This document shows, piece by piece, positions 9,077-16,608 of a stretch of 32,976 nt of DNA (positions within the stretch are counted from its first letter, which is position 1; each line of letters starts with the position of its first letter). Origin of the DNA: Acidovorax sp. (GTDB lineage: Bacteria; Pseudomonadota; Gammaproteobacteria; Burkholderiales; Burkholderiaceae_C); NCBI RefSeq assembly GCF_016783915.1, contig NZ_JADHVT010000041.1, forward strand, positions 1 through 32,976. The letters are read 5' to 3'. Made by a program: the position numbers and the translations under genes. The notes under the pieces are model-generated. The model ran no database searches, was not told the DNA's origin, and saw only the letters and a list, made by a program, of their open reading frames with translations.

Positions 9077-10132
9077 TCAGTGCTTGGCAGGCTTGCTGCT
9101 CTTCTTTTCGTAGAAAGCCACGATGGGCGGATCAAACTTTGCGTGGTCCAGTTGCCACAGCCCCAGCGGTCCGTGCATCAGCGGAATGCGGTGTTCGCTG
9201 CCATCGGGCCATTGCTCCCAATAGTCCCGCATGCGCGGAAACTTCAGTGGCGGCAGGCCCTGCGTGGTGTCGATAGGCTCCAGCCGATAGGTGCCCGACA
9301 GGCGGTACGCGTGGTCTTCTGACACCGAGCCTGCCAGCATTTGGTCTACCCGCTTGAGCACGGGCAGGGCAGCCCCGGCCGATACGGCGCCCAGCATCAG
9401 GGCCAGCGCCATCGATTCGCGCGAGGGGATGCGCCCTGCAGCGAAGAACCGGTAGCACAGCGCCACCAACGCTGCGATGCCCACCGACGCCACCAGCCAT
9501 GTCAGGGGCGAGCGCAGGATGCTGAAGAGCTGCGCATCCGTCAGCTCGTAGCCGGAGAACACAAAGCTGTCGAGCAGCGCAAACAGCATCAGGCCCAGGA
9601 ACAGCACCGTCGCGCCCAGGCTGCGAGGGTTCTTCTCCAGTGCGAAATCGTGTGTGTTCTCTTCGTCCAGCGGATAGTCGGGGAACGCCGAGCGGAAGAT
9701 GTCGCACAAGGCCTCGCGCGACGGCCCGGCGCTCCAGCCGGTATCGGCAGTGAACAGCACCTGGCCTCTGGGCGTGTCCAGCCGAGCCCAGTGGATGTTG
9801 CCCGTCTTGATGGATTGGTTGCCCAGCCACTCGACCTGCAGCCCCGATTTGGGCACCACCGACTCGAACGCCTTGCCCGTCTTTGCCCAGTGCCCCCGGA
9901 TGCGAAATGCCTCTCCATCGTCGATCAGCACGCCCTTGGCTTCGAAAGCCATAAGCCGCATCCAGCGTCCAAAAAATGTGGGGCGGGCCAGGTTGATGCG
10001 CCAGTAGTGCCTGCCCTTGAGGTCCTTCACCAAAGCATCCTGGCGCTGTTTCATGGCGCGTATGCGCACATACATCCACAAGGCCAGGGCGACTATCAGT
10101 AGATGGGGGAGGGCGAAGGCAAGGTACTTCAT
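9077..10132 (-). CDS. Uncharacterised membrane protein, 351 residues
   Basis: I do not recognise the family. An N-terminal hydrophobic helix (about 4-23) is followed by a soluble stretch of about 145 residues containing RPTFFGRWMRLMAFEAKGV, a KGVLIDDGEAFRIRG strand pattern and GQVLFTADTGW. Three further hydrophobic segments follow at about 172-192, 212-232 and 243-262. The last 90 residues are polar, include YRLEPIDTTQGLPPLKFP and end in a Lys-rich tail. The gene lies 65 bp downstream of mog on the same strand and may be the last gene of a darP-mog operon, but nothing ties it to either function. It converges on cysE with only 32 bp between the stop codons. Confidence 0.75.
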   Translation of the reverse strand: MKYLAFALPHLLIVALALWMYVRIRAMKQRQDALVKDLKGRHYWRINLARPTFFGRWMRLMAFEAKGVLIDDGEAFRIRGHWAKTGKAFESVVPKSGLQVEWLGNQSIKTGNIHWARLDTPRGQVLFTADTGWSAGPSREALCDIFRSAFPDYPLDEENTHDFALEKNPRSLGATVLFLGLMLFALLDSFVFSGYELTDAQLFSILRSPLTWLVASVGIAALVALCYRFFAAGRIPSRESMALALMLGAVSAGAALPVLKRVDQMLAGSVSEDHAYRLSGTYRLEPIDTTQGLPPLKFPRMRDYWEQWPDGSEHRIPLMHGPLGLWQLDHAKFDPPIVAFYEKKSSKPAKH

Positions 10133-10197
10133 CGTCTGTGTGATGGGCGATGGGGGGGGAGCTTCCGCCCGTGGGCCAGCGCTGGCCTGCAGGCGGT

Positions 10198-10797
10198 TCA
10201 GGCGGTCTTGGCCCGGACAGCGTTCTTGGGCCGGAACGCCTTGCAGACCTCATCCCGCGTTTCCAGGTACGGCCCACCGATCAGGTCTACGCAGTAAGGC
10301 ACGGCGGCGAAGATGCCCGGCACGATCTGCTGGCCGTTGGCGTCCTTCAGCCCCTCCAGCGTTTCGGCAATCGCCTTCGGCTGACCAGGCAGATTAATGA
10401 TCAGGCTCTGGTCTCGGATCACAGCGACCTGGCGCGACAGGATGGCGGTGGGCACGAACTTCAGGCTGATCTGGCGCATCTGCTCGCCAAAGCCCGGCAT
10501 CTCCTTGTGCGCCACGGCCAGTGTGGCCTCGGGCGTTACGTCGCGCAGCGCAGGGCCGGTGCCGCCAGTCGTCAACACCAGGCTGCAGCCCGCGTTGACC
10601 AGTTCGATCAGCGCGGCGCTGATGCCGGCTTGCTCGTCGGGGATCAGGCGCGACTCGAAGGTGATGGGGTTGTACAGCGCGCGCGTCAGCCAGTCCTGCA
10701 AGGCAGGCAGGCCCTTGTCTTCATAGACGCCGCTGCTGGCGCGGTCGCTGATGGAGACGATGCCGATCTTGACGGCGTCGTGGACGGCTTCACTCAT
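10198..10797 (-). CDS. mog: Molybdopterin adenylyltransferase
   Basis: This MoaB/Mog-family protein of 199 residues activates molybdopterin by adenylylation before molybdate insertion during molybdenum cofactor synthesis. It shows IGIVSISDRASSGVYEDKG at the N-terminus, the phosphate-binding TTGGTGPALRDVTPEAT block and the LPGQPKAIAETL strand typical of the family. The start at 10797 (MSEAVHDAVK) was chosen because it opens the conserved domain; the frame is open upstream only because it overlaps darP. The start lies inside the end of darP, an 8-bp overlap, suggesting translational coupling. No other moa or moe gene is in the window. Confidence 0.93.
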   Translation of the reverse strand: MSEAVHDAVKIGIVSISDRASSGVYEDKGLPALQDWLTRALYNPITFESRLIPDEQAGISAALIELVNAGCSLVLTTGGTGPALRDVTPEATLAVAHKEMPGFGEQMRQISLKFVPTAILSRQVAVIRDQSLIINLPGQPKAIAETLEGLKDANGQQIVPGIFAAVPYCVDLIGGPYLETRDEVCKAFRPKNAVRAKTA

Positions 10798-11461
10798 CGT
10801 CGTTGTCCTCGTCGGTGTCGCTGGCATCTGCCGTGCCGGTGCCGCCCAGGTGCTCGCGCACCAGCTGGAACAGCTCGCGGTATGCACGGCCCTTGCGGGG
10901 CGCCAGGCCTTGCGAGACCTGGACGTTGGCCTCCTTGCCCGCAGGCTGCGCATCCTTGCGGGCCTGGCGGATCAGCGCGCGCAGCTGCTGGGTGTCGGTG
11001 TCGGGATGCTCGGCCATCCAGGGGGCCAGTGCATCGTCGTCGGCGATCAGGCGGTCGCGCCATTGCTCGGCCAGGTGCAGCCGCAGCTTTTCGGTGGCCG
11101 AGCCCTTGTGCTGCTCCTCCAGGGCCTGACGGGCGGCCTGCACCAGCTCGGGTTCGAGCTTGCGCATGAGCTTGCCCACATACTGCATCTGGCGGCGCTT
11201 GCCTTCAAAGTTGGTGATGCGCTTGGCCTCGGCCAGCGCCTCCACCAGTTTGTCGGGCAGGCCCACGGCGTCGAACAGGTCGGCGCGCAGGTTCAAAAGC
11301 TCCTTGCCCAGGTCCTGCAGTTCGTCGCTCTCGCGTTTGAGGTCGGTGCGGCTGGCATCGGGCGTGCCTTTGAGTTCGGCCTTGAGCTGAATGTCCAGTT
11401 CGCTGCCTTCGGCAACGAACTGGCCTCGCACAAAGTAGCCTTTTTTGGGTTTGCGTGACAT
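10790..11461 (-). CDS. darP: Ribosome biogenesis factor DarP (YjgA, DUF615)
   Basis: This 223-residue DUF615 protein is, by family, a late assembly factor of the 50S ribosomal subunit. The sequence is highly charged and mostly helical: KRESDELQDLGKELLNL, LVEALAEAKRITNFEGKRRQ, then MQYVGKLMRKLEPE, which is the characteristic YjgA core. It ends in an acidic tail (DTDEDNDDE). The start at 11461 (MSRKPKKGYF) was preferred over an upstream in-frame ATG because it matches the usual N-terminus and clears the pmbA gene on the other strand. It is divergent from pmbA, the same neighbour as in E. coli, and overlaps mog downstream. Confidence 0.93.
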   Translation of the reverse strand: MSRKPKKGYFVRGQFVAEGSELDIQLKAELKGTPDASRTDLKRESDELQDLGKELLNLRADLFDAVGLPDKLVEALAEAKRITNFEGKRRQMQYVGKLMRKLEPELVQAARQALEEQHKGSATEKLRLHLAEQWRDRLIADDDALAPWMAEHPDTDTQQLRALIRQARKDAQPAGKEANVQVSQGLAPRKGRAYRELFQLVREHLGGTGTADASDTDEDNDDE

Positions 11462-11511
11462 GGGTGGTGGGGGCAAAAAACAAGTGGCGCAGAGCGCGCC
11501 ACAGCGGCAAG

Positions 11512-11517
11512 TATCAT
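11512..11517 (+). promoter_or_regulatory. Possible -10 element for pmbA
   Basis: TATCAT lies ten bases before the pmbA ATG in the 66-bp divergent darP/pmbA space. No Shine-Dalgarno is visible between it and the ATG, so a very short leader is possible. No convincing -35 was seen. Confidence 0.3.
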
Positions 11518-11527
11518 AGCTGCCGCT

Positions 11528-12970
11528 ATGAACAAACCCTCCAACCGCGCCCCGCGCACCTCCGGCGCGCTGGCTGCTGTGCCCGCAGCTGCCACCTCCC
11601 GCACCCCTGACAGCGGCTTCAGCTACAGCCGCCCGTTTTTTGAAGACCTGGTGGACCGCGCCCTGGCCCATGCCAAAAAGCTCGGCGCCACCGACGCGGG
11701 CGCCGAGGCGTCCGAGGGCTGTGGCCTGTCAGTCAGCGTGCGCAAGGGCGAGCTGGAGAACGTGGAGCGCAACCGCGACAAATCCTTGGGCGTGACGGTC
11801 TATATCGGCCACCGCCGGGGCAATGCCAGCACCTCGGACTTCTCTGACAGGGCTATCGAGCAGACCGTGCAGGCAGCCTATGACATCGCCCGCTTCACGG
11901 CCGAAGACCCTGTAGCCGGCCTGCCCGACGCCGACGATATCGCGCCCCAGGATACGCACCGCGACCTGCAGCTCTTCCACCCCTGGGCCATCACCAGCGA
12001 AGAAGCCGCAGAGCTGGCCAAGGCCTGCGAGGCCGCGGCATTCAAGACCCATCGCCGCATCACCAACAGCGAAGGTGCTGGCGTGTCGGCCCAGCAAAGC
12101 CACTTTTTCAGCGCTCACACGCGCGGCTTTCGCGGCGGCTATGCCAGCTCGCGCCACAGCTTTTCGGTCGCTCCTATTGCTTCGTTGCCCGGTAAGAACG
12201 CCGAGATGCAGCGCGATGCCTGGTACAGCTCCATGCGCGATGCCGCCGAGCTGGCCTCGCCAGAGGCCGTCGGCCGCTACGCTGCGCAGCGCGCTCTGAG
12301 CCGCCTCGGGTCGCGCAAGATTCCCACCACGCAATGCCCGGTGCTGTTCGAATCGACCCTGGCCGCAGGCCTGCTGGGCGGTTTTGTGCAGGCCATCAGT
12401 GGCGGCTCGCTGTACCGCAAGAGCAGCTTCTTGCTCGACTCGCTGGGCAAGATGGTGTTCCCCAAGCACATCGACGTTCTGGAAGACCCTTTCATCCTGC
12501 GCGGCAAGGGCAGCTCGCCGTTCGATGAAGAGGGTGTGCGCGTGGCGCCCCGCAAGGTAGTCAAAGGAGGGCGCGTCGAGGGCTACTTCCTGTCCAGCTA
12601 TTCGGCCCGCAAGCTGGGTATGAAGACCACGGGCAATGCGGGTGGCTCGCACAACCTGGTGATGACATCGCGCCTCACGCAGACCAGCGACGACCTGGAC
12701 GCCATGCTGCAAAAGCTGGGTACGGGCCTGTTTGTGGTGGAGCTGATGGGCCAGGGCGTGAACTACGTCACCGGCGACTACTCGCGTGGAGCGAGTGGCT
12801 TCTGGGTCGAGAACGGCAAGATCGCCTATCCCGTGCACGAGATCACCATCGCGGGCAACCTCAAGGACATGCTAAAGGGCATCGAGGCCGTGGGCGCCGA
12901 TGCCTACAACTACGGGGCCAAGACGGTGGGATCCATTCTGGTCAACCGCATGAAGGTGGCGGGGAGCTGA
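11528..12970 (+). CDS. pmbA: Metalloprotease PmbA/TldE
   Basis: The 480-residue protein is the PmbA (TldE) subunit of the TldD/TldE protease, which in other bacteria matures peptide antibiotics such as microcin B17 and degrades CcdA. The TldD/PmbA fold is evident: VSVRKGELENVERNRDKSLG near the N-terminus, RGNASTSDFS, FSVAPIA, ESTLAAGLLGGF, then GVRVAPRKVVKGGRVEG and GGSHNLV, ending with GANAY-like and TVGSILVNRMKVAG. By family, PmbA lacks the zinc-binding His residues of TldD and acts as its partner. TldD is not in this window. The N-terminal 30 residues are low-complexity and variable. Translation may start a little downstream, but 11528 is the first ATG beside the divergent promoter. Confidence 0.94.
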   Translation: MNKPSNRAPRTSGALAAVPAAATSRTPDSGFSYSRPFFEDLVDRALAHAKKLGATDAGAEASEGCGLSVSVRKGELENVERNRDKSLGVTVYIGHRRGNASTSDFSDRAIEQTVQAAYDIARFTAEDPVAGLPDADDIAPQDTHRDLQLFHPWAITSEEAAELAKACEAAAFKTHRRITNSEGAGVSAQQSHFFSAHTRGFRGGYASSRHSFSVAPIASLPGKNAEMQRDAWYSSMRDAAELASPEAVGRYAAQRALSRLGSRKIPTTQCPVLFESTLAAGLLGGFVQAISGGSLYRKSSFLLDSLGKMVFPKHIDVLEDPFILRGKGSSPFDEEGVRVAPRKVVKGGRVEGYFLSSYSARKLGMKTTGNAGGSHNLVMTSRLTQTSDDLDAMLQKLGTGLFVVELMGQGVNYVTGDYSRGASGFWVENGKIAYPVHEITIAGNLKDMLKGIEAVGADAYNYGAKTVGSILVNRMKVAGS

Positions 12971-13041
12971 CGCTCACGGATACGGCATGCCGTGGGGGCA
13001 GCCCGCTGGTGTGCATCGTGGGACTTTCGTCCTCTGTCTCT

Positions 13042-13075
13042 CACAAAGGCCCTCGCCATGGCGAGGGCCTTTGTG
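13042..13075. terminator. Bidirectional terminator between pmbA and LysR gene
   Basis: A perfect 34-bp palindrome runs from CACAAAGGCCC to GGGCCTTTGTG with CCATGG at its centre. The GC-rich core flanked by AAAGG/CCTTT fits an intrinsic terminator usable from both strands, and it lies between the convergent pmbA and LysR genes. Confidence 0.75.
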
Positions 13076-13130
13076 ATTTCAGGCTCTCTGGGCTTGCCGC
13101 TAGCGTGATGGCGGTCGGTAAGTCCAGCCA

Positions 13131-14027
13131 TCACTCCGCGAAGTCTGCAAATTCGGCCAGCAGTTGCAGCACGCCCTTCACGGCAGGCGAGGGCGTTGGC
13201 TGGTGGCGGTGTGCCACGGCCATGGGGCGCATGAGTGGGGGCTGCAAGGGACGGATCTGAACACCGGGCGTGCCCTGCAGGTCCTCCACCTCCTCCATCG
13301 GCAGCAGTGCGGCGCACTGGCTGGCCAACGCCAGGCTCTTGAGCGCGCCGGGGTAGCTCAGGGCCAGAAAGGGGCGCGGGTGGTGGCCCGCCTGGCCAAA
13401 CCAGTTGGCAATCAGCCCGTGCATTTGCGTCGCGGGCGCAAACGATGCCCAGCGGCGGCTGGCCAGCCAGTCGGGGCCGACCCGTTCGGGTGCGTCCCAG
13501 GCGGCAGGCAGCAGGGCCACCATGGCGTCGTTGCGCCAGGGCGTTTGCCGTACCTCGGGCAACGGTGGCTGGGGGCTGGCGACAATGGCGATGTCCAGCG
13601 TGCCGCCCTTGAGCCTCTGCATGGCGTCGGCCGAGCCCACGGCTTCCAGCCGGATCTCCACGCCCGGGCTGCGGGCCGCCAGGGCCTCGAGCATGCGCGG
13701 CAGCAAGTGGGTACTGACCCCTGCCGACACGCCCAACCTCACCACGCCTTCGCGGCCTGATGCACGGCGGCGCACGCGTTCCACCAGGTCGTCGCTGGCC
13801 AGCAGCAGCTGGCGGCCCTCGCGCACCAACACTTCGCCCGCAGGCGTCAGGTCGGCCTGGCGGCGGCCGCGCATTACCAGTTCGGCGTCCAGGCGCGATT
13901 CCAGTTCCTTGATGTGCATGCTGACCGTGGGCGGTGCCAGGTGCAGCGCCTGTGCGGCAGCGGCAAAGGTGCCCAGATCGGCGATGGCAATCAGGGTCTG
14001 CAACTGGTCGAGGTTGAGGTTACGCAT
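13131..14027 (-). CDS. LysR-family transcriptional regulator
   Basis: The 298-residue protein has a clear N-terminal LysR winged helix-turn-helix (about 1-60: DQLQTLIAIADLGTFAAAA, then APPTVSMHIKELE) followed by a periplasmic-binding-type effector domain (about 90-295) with VVRLGVSAGVS and LDIAIVASP strands. It acts as a DNA-binding regulator in the cytoplasm; the effector is unknown. The gene is followed by a strong terminator and is preceded by 357 bp without a recognisable gene. The dehydrogenase upstream is on the same strand, not divergent, so this regulator's target is less obvious than for the LysR gene at 15609. The region before its ATG is AT-rich for this genome, with no strong ribosome-binding site. 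Confidence 0.9.
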   Translation of the reverse strand: MRNLNLDQLQTLIAIADLGTFAAAAQALHLAPPTVSMHIKELESRLDAELVMRGRRQADLTPAGEVLVREGRQLLLASDDLVERVRRRASGREGVVRLGVSAGVSTHLLPRMLEALAARSPGVEIRLEAVGSADAMQRLKGGTLDIAIVASPQPPLPEVRQTPWRNDAMVALLPAAWDAPERVGPDWLASRRWASFAPATQMHGLIANWFGQAGHHPRPFLALSYPGALKSLALASQCAALLPMEEVEDLQGTPGVQIRPLQPPLMRPMAVAHRHQPTPSPAVKGVLQLLAEFADFAE

Positions 14028-14384
14028 CAGCTTTTATGAAGTGAATCGTTATTGAATTCAACTTTACAGATGGTAAGCCCGGCGCGAGGATCGCTGCGCT
14101 ATGAAACACTCCTACCGTCGCGCCATCCATCCGTCTGTCCCTGCCCACGCTGCGGCGCGAAACGCAGGGCTCGCACTCGCTGGCGTGTTGCGGTGGTGTT
14201 GGGTGCGGGTACGGAGCGGTTCGGCGCAGATTGCCGCTGCGGCGGAGCGCGCCGAGCACCGGATCACCGAACATTTCAAGGTCCCGCCAGGCGGTGGCTG
14301 AGAGCCAATTTGGTGAGATTGGCCTCTAGCGCCTTTCTGACAGGCGCTAGCAGCTATTGAATCAGGAGCGCTGAGCAAGATCGA
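14028..14384. other. Gene-poor gap upstream of LysR gene
   Basis: No recognisable gene lies in these 357 bp. Short open frames of 60-100 codons exist on both strands (for example 14101-14301), but none has a visible ribosome-binding site or a recognisable motif. The first 50 bp are AT-rich and probably hold the LysR promoter. The last 60 bp contain a copy of the dispersed palindromic repeat. The middle could be an eroded gene, but I cannot name one. Confidence 0.5.
14321..14360. repeat. Dispersed palindromic repeat copy
   Basis: CTAGCGCC at 14326-14333 and GGCGCTAG at 14343-14350 pair over 8 bp with a 9-base loop. They are flanked by GGCCT on the left and CAGCTATTGAAT on the right, the same outer blocks seen in the trmJ and 19161 copies. 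It follows the stop codon of the dehydrogenase gene and may also limit read-through, though it lacks a T-run. Confidence 0.65.
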
Positions 14385-15485
14385 TCAAGCGGCTGCCACC
14401 CGCGCCGCAATCGCCTCGCCCACCTGGGTGGTGCTGGCCGTGCCGCCCAGGTCCGGCGTGCACGGCCCGCTCTTGATGACCTCTTCGATGGCCGTGACGA
14501 TGGCGTCATGCGCCTGCCGCCCCGCTCCCCGGCCCTGCGTGAGGAAGTCCAGCATCAGCGCGCCCGACCAGATCATCGCAATCGGGTTGGCGATGTTTCT
14601 GCCATAGATGTCCGGCGCCGAGCCGTGCACAGGCTCGAACAGGCTGGGGAAGTGGCGCTCGGGGTTGAGGTTGGCCGAGGGGGCCAGGCCGATGGTGCCG
14701 GTGGTGGCCGGGCCCAGGTCGCTCAAGATGTCGCCGAACAGGTTGGTGGCGGCCACCACGTCAAAGCGGCCTGGCTGCAGCACAAAGCGGGCGGTCAGGA
14801 TGTCGATGTGCTGCTTGTCCAGCGTTACCTCGGGGTAGTCTTTGGCGACGTCGTCGGCACGCTGGTCCCACCACGGCATGCTGATGGCGATGCCGTTGCT
14901 CTTGGTGGCCAGGGTCACGTGCTTGCGCGGGCGGCTCTGGGCCAGGTCGAAGGCGAAGCGCAGCAGGCGGTCCGTGCCCTTGCGCGAGTAGACCGACTCC
15001 TGGATCACGATCTCGCGGTCGGTGCCCTCGTACATGATGCCGCCCAGTGACGTGTATTCGCCCTCGGTGTTCTCACGCACCACGTAGTAGTCGATGTCAC
15101 CGGGTTGGCGGCCCGCCAGCGGGCAGGGCACGCCTTCAAACAGGCGCACGGGGCGCAGGTTGATGTACTGGTCGAACTCGCGGCGGAACTTGAGCAAAGA
15201 GCCCCAGAGGGACACATGGTCGGGCACGGTGGCGGGCCAGCCCACGGCGCCGAAGAAGATAGCGTCCATGCCCGACAGTTGCGCCTTCCAGTCGTCGGGC
15301 ATCATCTTTCCGTGGGCGGCGTAGTAGTCGCAGCTGGCCCAGTCGATGGTGGTGGTTTCCAGCGTAATGCCAAAGCGCGCTGCGGCGGCCTGCACCACGC
15401 GCAGGCCCTCGGGCATCACCTCCTTGCCGATGCCGTCTCCGGCAATGAGGGCGATGCGATAGGTTTTGGGGGCGGCGGCGGTCAT
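14385..15485 (-). CDS. Tartrate dehydrogenase / D-malate dehydrogenase (decarboxylating)
   Basis: This 366-residue member of the isocitrate/isopropylmalate dehydrogenase family uses NAD and a divalent metal. The nucleotide site begins IALIAGDGIGKEVMPEG. The substrate and catalytic residues are seen in YYVVRENTEGEY, in ATKSNGIAISMPWWD (catalytic Lys), and in the metal-binding aspartates of TNLFGDILSDLGPATTG. EPVHGSAPDIYG completes the cofactor pocket. The tartrate-type loop (SNGI..SMPWWD) favours the TtuC/DmlA group over leucine biosynthesis LeuB. Likely substrates are meso- or L-tartrate and D-malate; sequence alone does not choose between them. AAGGA lies eight bases before the ATG. A divergent LysR gene 123 bp away fits the dmlA-dmlR arrangement of E. 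coli. Confidence 0.9.
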   Translation of the reverse strand: MTAAAPKTYRIALIAGDGIGKEVMPEGLRVVQAAAARFGITLETTTIDWASCDYYAAHGKMMPDDWKAQLSGMDAIFFGAVGWPATVPDHVSLWGSLLKFRREFDQYINLRPVRLFEGVPCPLAGRQPGDIDYYVVRENTEGEYTSLGGIMYEGTDREIVIQESVYSRKGTDRLLRFAFDLAQSRPRKHVTLATKSNGIAISMPWWDQRADDVAKDYPEVTLDKQHIDILTARFVLQPGRFDVVAATNLFGDILSDLGPATTGTIGLAPSANLNPERHFPSLFEPVHGSAPDIYGRNIANPIAMIWSGALMLDFLTQGRGAGRQAHDAIVTAIEEVIKSGPCTPDLGGTASTTQVGEAIAARVAAA

Positions 15486-15548
15486 GAAGCGGTCCTTGGT
15501 GGCGGTGGAAGGAGGCTGCCGTGGGGGCGGCCAGCGTTGTGGGATGCA

Positions 15549-15577
15549 TTGTTCCTAGCGCCACCAAAAACTACAAT
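15549..15577 (+). promoter_or_regulatory. Candidate promoter of the dehydrogenase-linked LysR gene
   Basis: TTGTTC (15549-15554) and TACAAT (15572-15577) are separated by exactly 17 bases and lie 31 bp before the GTG start of the LysR gene. The surrounding AT-rich 60 bp between the divergent genes is also where a LysR-type binding site controlling the dehydrogenase would be expected. Confidence 0.45.
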
Positions 15578-15608
15578 CTAACAACTGTGGCCTTATCTTT
15601 CACACTTC

Positions 15609-16547
15609 GTGCATAAAAATCCTGCGGCCGAAGACCTGCGTGTGTTCACGGCTGTCGTGCGCAAGGCGAGCTTTGGCGGCGCCGCCACCGAGCTGGGCGC
15701 GTCCCCCGCTTATGTGAGCAAACGCATCCGCCTGCTGGAGCAGGACCTGCAGGTCAGGCTCTTGCACCGCACCACCCGCCGGGTGGCGGTGACGGAGGAG
15801 GGCGAGCGCGTCTTTCACTGGGCGCAGCGTATCCTGGACGACATGGAGCAGCTGATGCAGGAGGTGACCATCACGCGCAGCGAGCCGCGCGGGCTGCTGC
15901 GCGTGAGCAGCAGCTTCGGCTTTGGGCGGCAGATCGTGGCGCCTGCGCTGTCGCGTCTGGTGGAGCAACACCCGGGGCTGCAGGTGCGGCTGGAGGTGTT
16001 TGACCGGCTGGTGGACGTGGCGGGCGAAGGGTTCGATTTGGATGTGCGCGTGGGCGACGAGATTGCGCCACACCTGATTGCACGCCGTCTGGCCGACAAC
16101 CACCGCGTGCTCTGCGCAGCGCCCGCTTACCTGCAGCGCAAGGGCACTCCGCGCACGGTGGCCGACCTGGCCGCGCACGACTGCCTGGTGATCAAGGAGC
16201 GCGACCACCCGTTTGGCGTGTGGCGCTTGCGCTGCGCCGCACAGGAAGAGTCGGTGAAGGTGCGCGGACCGCTGTCGGCCAACAACGGCGAGATGGCCGT
16301 GCAGTGGGCGGTCCATGGCCGCGGCATCGTGCTGCGCTCGCTGTGGGATGTGGGCGCACACCTGCAGGCCGGGCGCCTGGTGCAGGTGCTGCCGCAGTGG
16401 CAGCAAGAGGCCAACGTGTGGGCCGTGTACCCTACGCGGCTGGAGCGGTCGGCCAAGGTGCGGGTGTGCGTGGAGTTTTTGCAGGCGCATTTCTGCGACG
16501 GATGGATGGCGGCGGGCGCCGACCCGGTCCAAAGCAGCGTGGGTTGA
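15609..16547 (+). CDS. LysR-family transcriptional regulator, probable regulator of the adjacent dehydrogenase
   Basis: The product has 312 residues. The N-terminal winged helix-turn-helix (about 8-65) includes FTAVVRKASFGGAATELG and SPAYVSKRIRLLEQ, and the effector-binding domain spans about 95-295. The frame opens with GTG; an in-frame stop lies 30 bp upstream and no better start was found. No strong Shine-Dalgarno is seen, so initiation is uncertain. The gene is divergent from the tartrate/D-malate dehydrogenase, and LysR regulators usually control the gene they face, as DmlR does for dmlA. I infer that it activates the dehydrogenase in response to a hydroxy-dicarboxylic acid. Confidence 0.9.
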   Translation: MHKNPAAEDLRVFTAVVRKASFGGAATELGASPAYVSKRIRLLEQDLQVRLLHRTTRRVAVTEEGERVFHWAQRILDDMEQLMQEVTITRSEPRGLLRVSSSFGFGRQIVAPALSRLVEQHPGLQVRLEVFDRLVDVAGEGFDLDVRVGDEIAPHLIARRLADNHRVLCAAPAYLQRKGTPRTVADLAAHDCLVIKERDHPFGVWRLRCAAQEESVKVRGPLSANNGEMAVQWAVHGRGIVLRSLWDVGAHLQAGRLVQVLPQWQQEANVWAVYPTRLERSAKVRVCVEFLQAHFCDGWMAAGADPVQSSVG

Positions 16548-16608
16548 GACAGCAATAGCGGCAGGCGCTTGTCCCGCCGGTGTCTGCGTAAAGGGTGCCG
16601 GGTGTAGT

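Noticed and set aside
10174-10187. 14-bp palindrome GGCCAGCGCTGGCC after the mog stop
   Set aside because: It has no T-run or spacing typical of a terminator, and palindromes of this length are common in GC-rich DNA.
14101-14301. Possible 66-codon gene in the gap upstream of the LysR gene
   Set aside because: No ribosome-binding site, no recognisable motif, and competing open frames in other phases, so it was left as a gap description.
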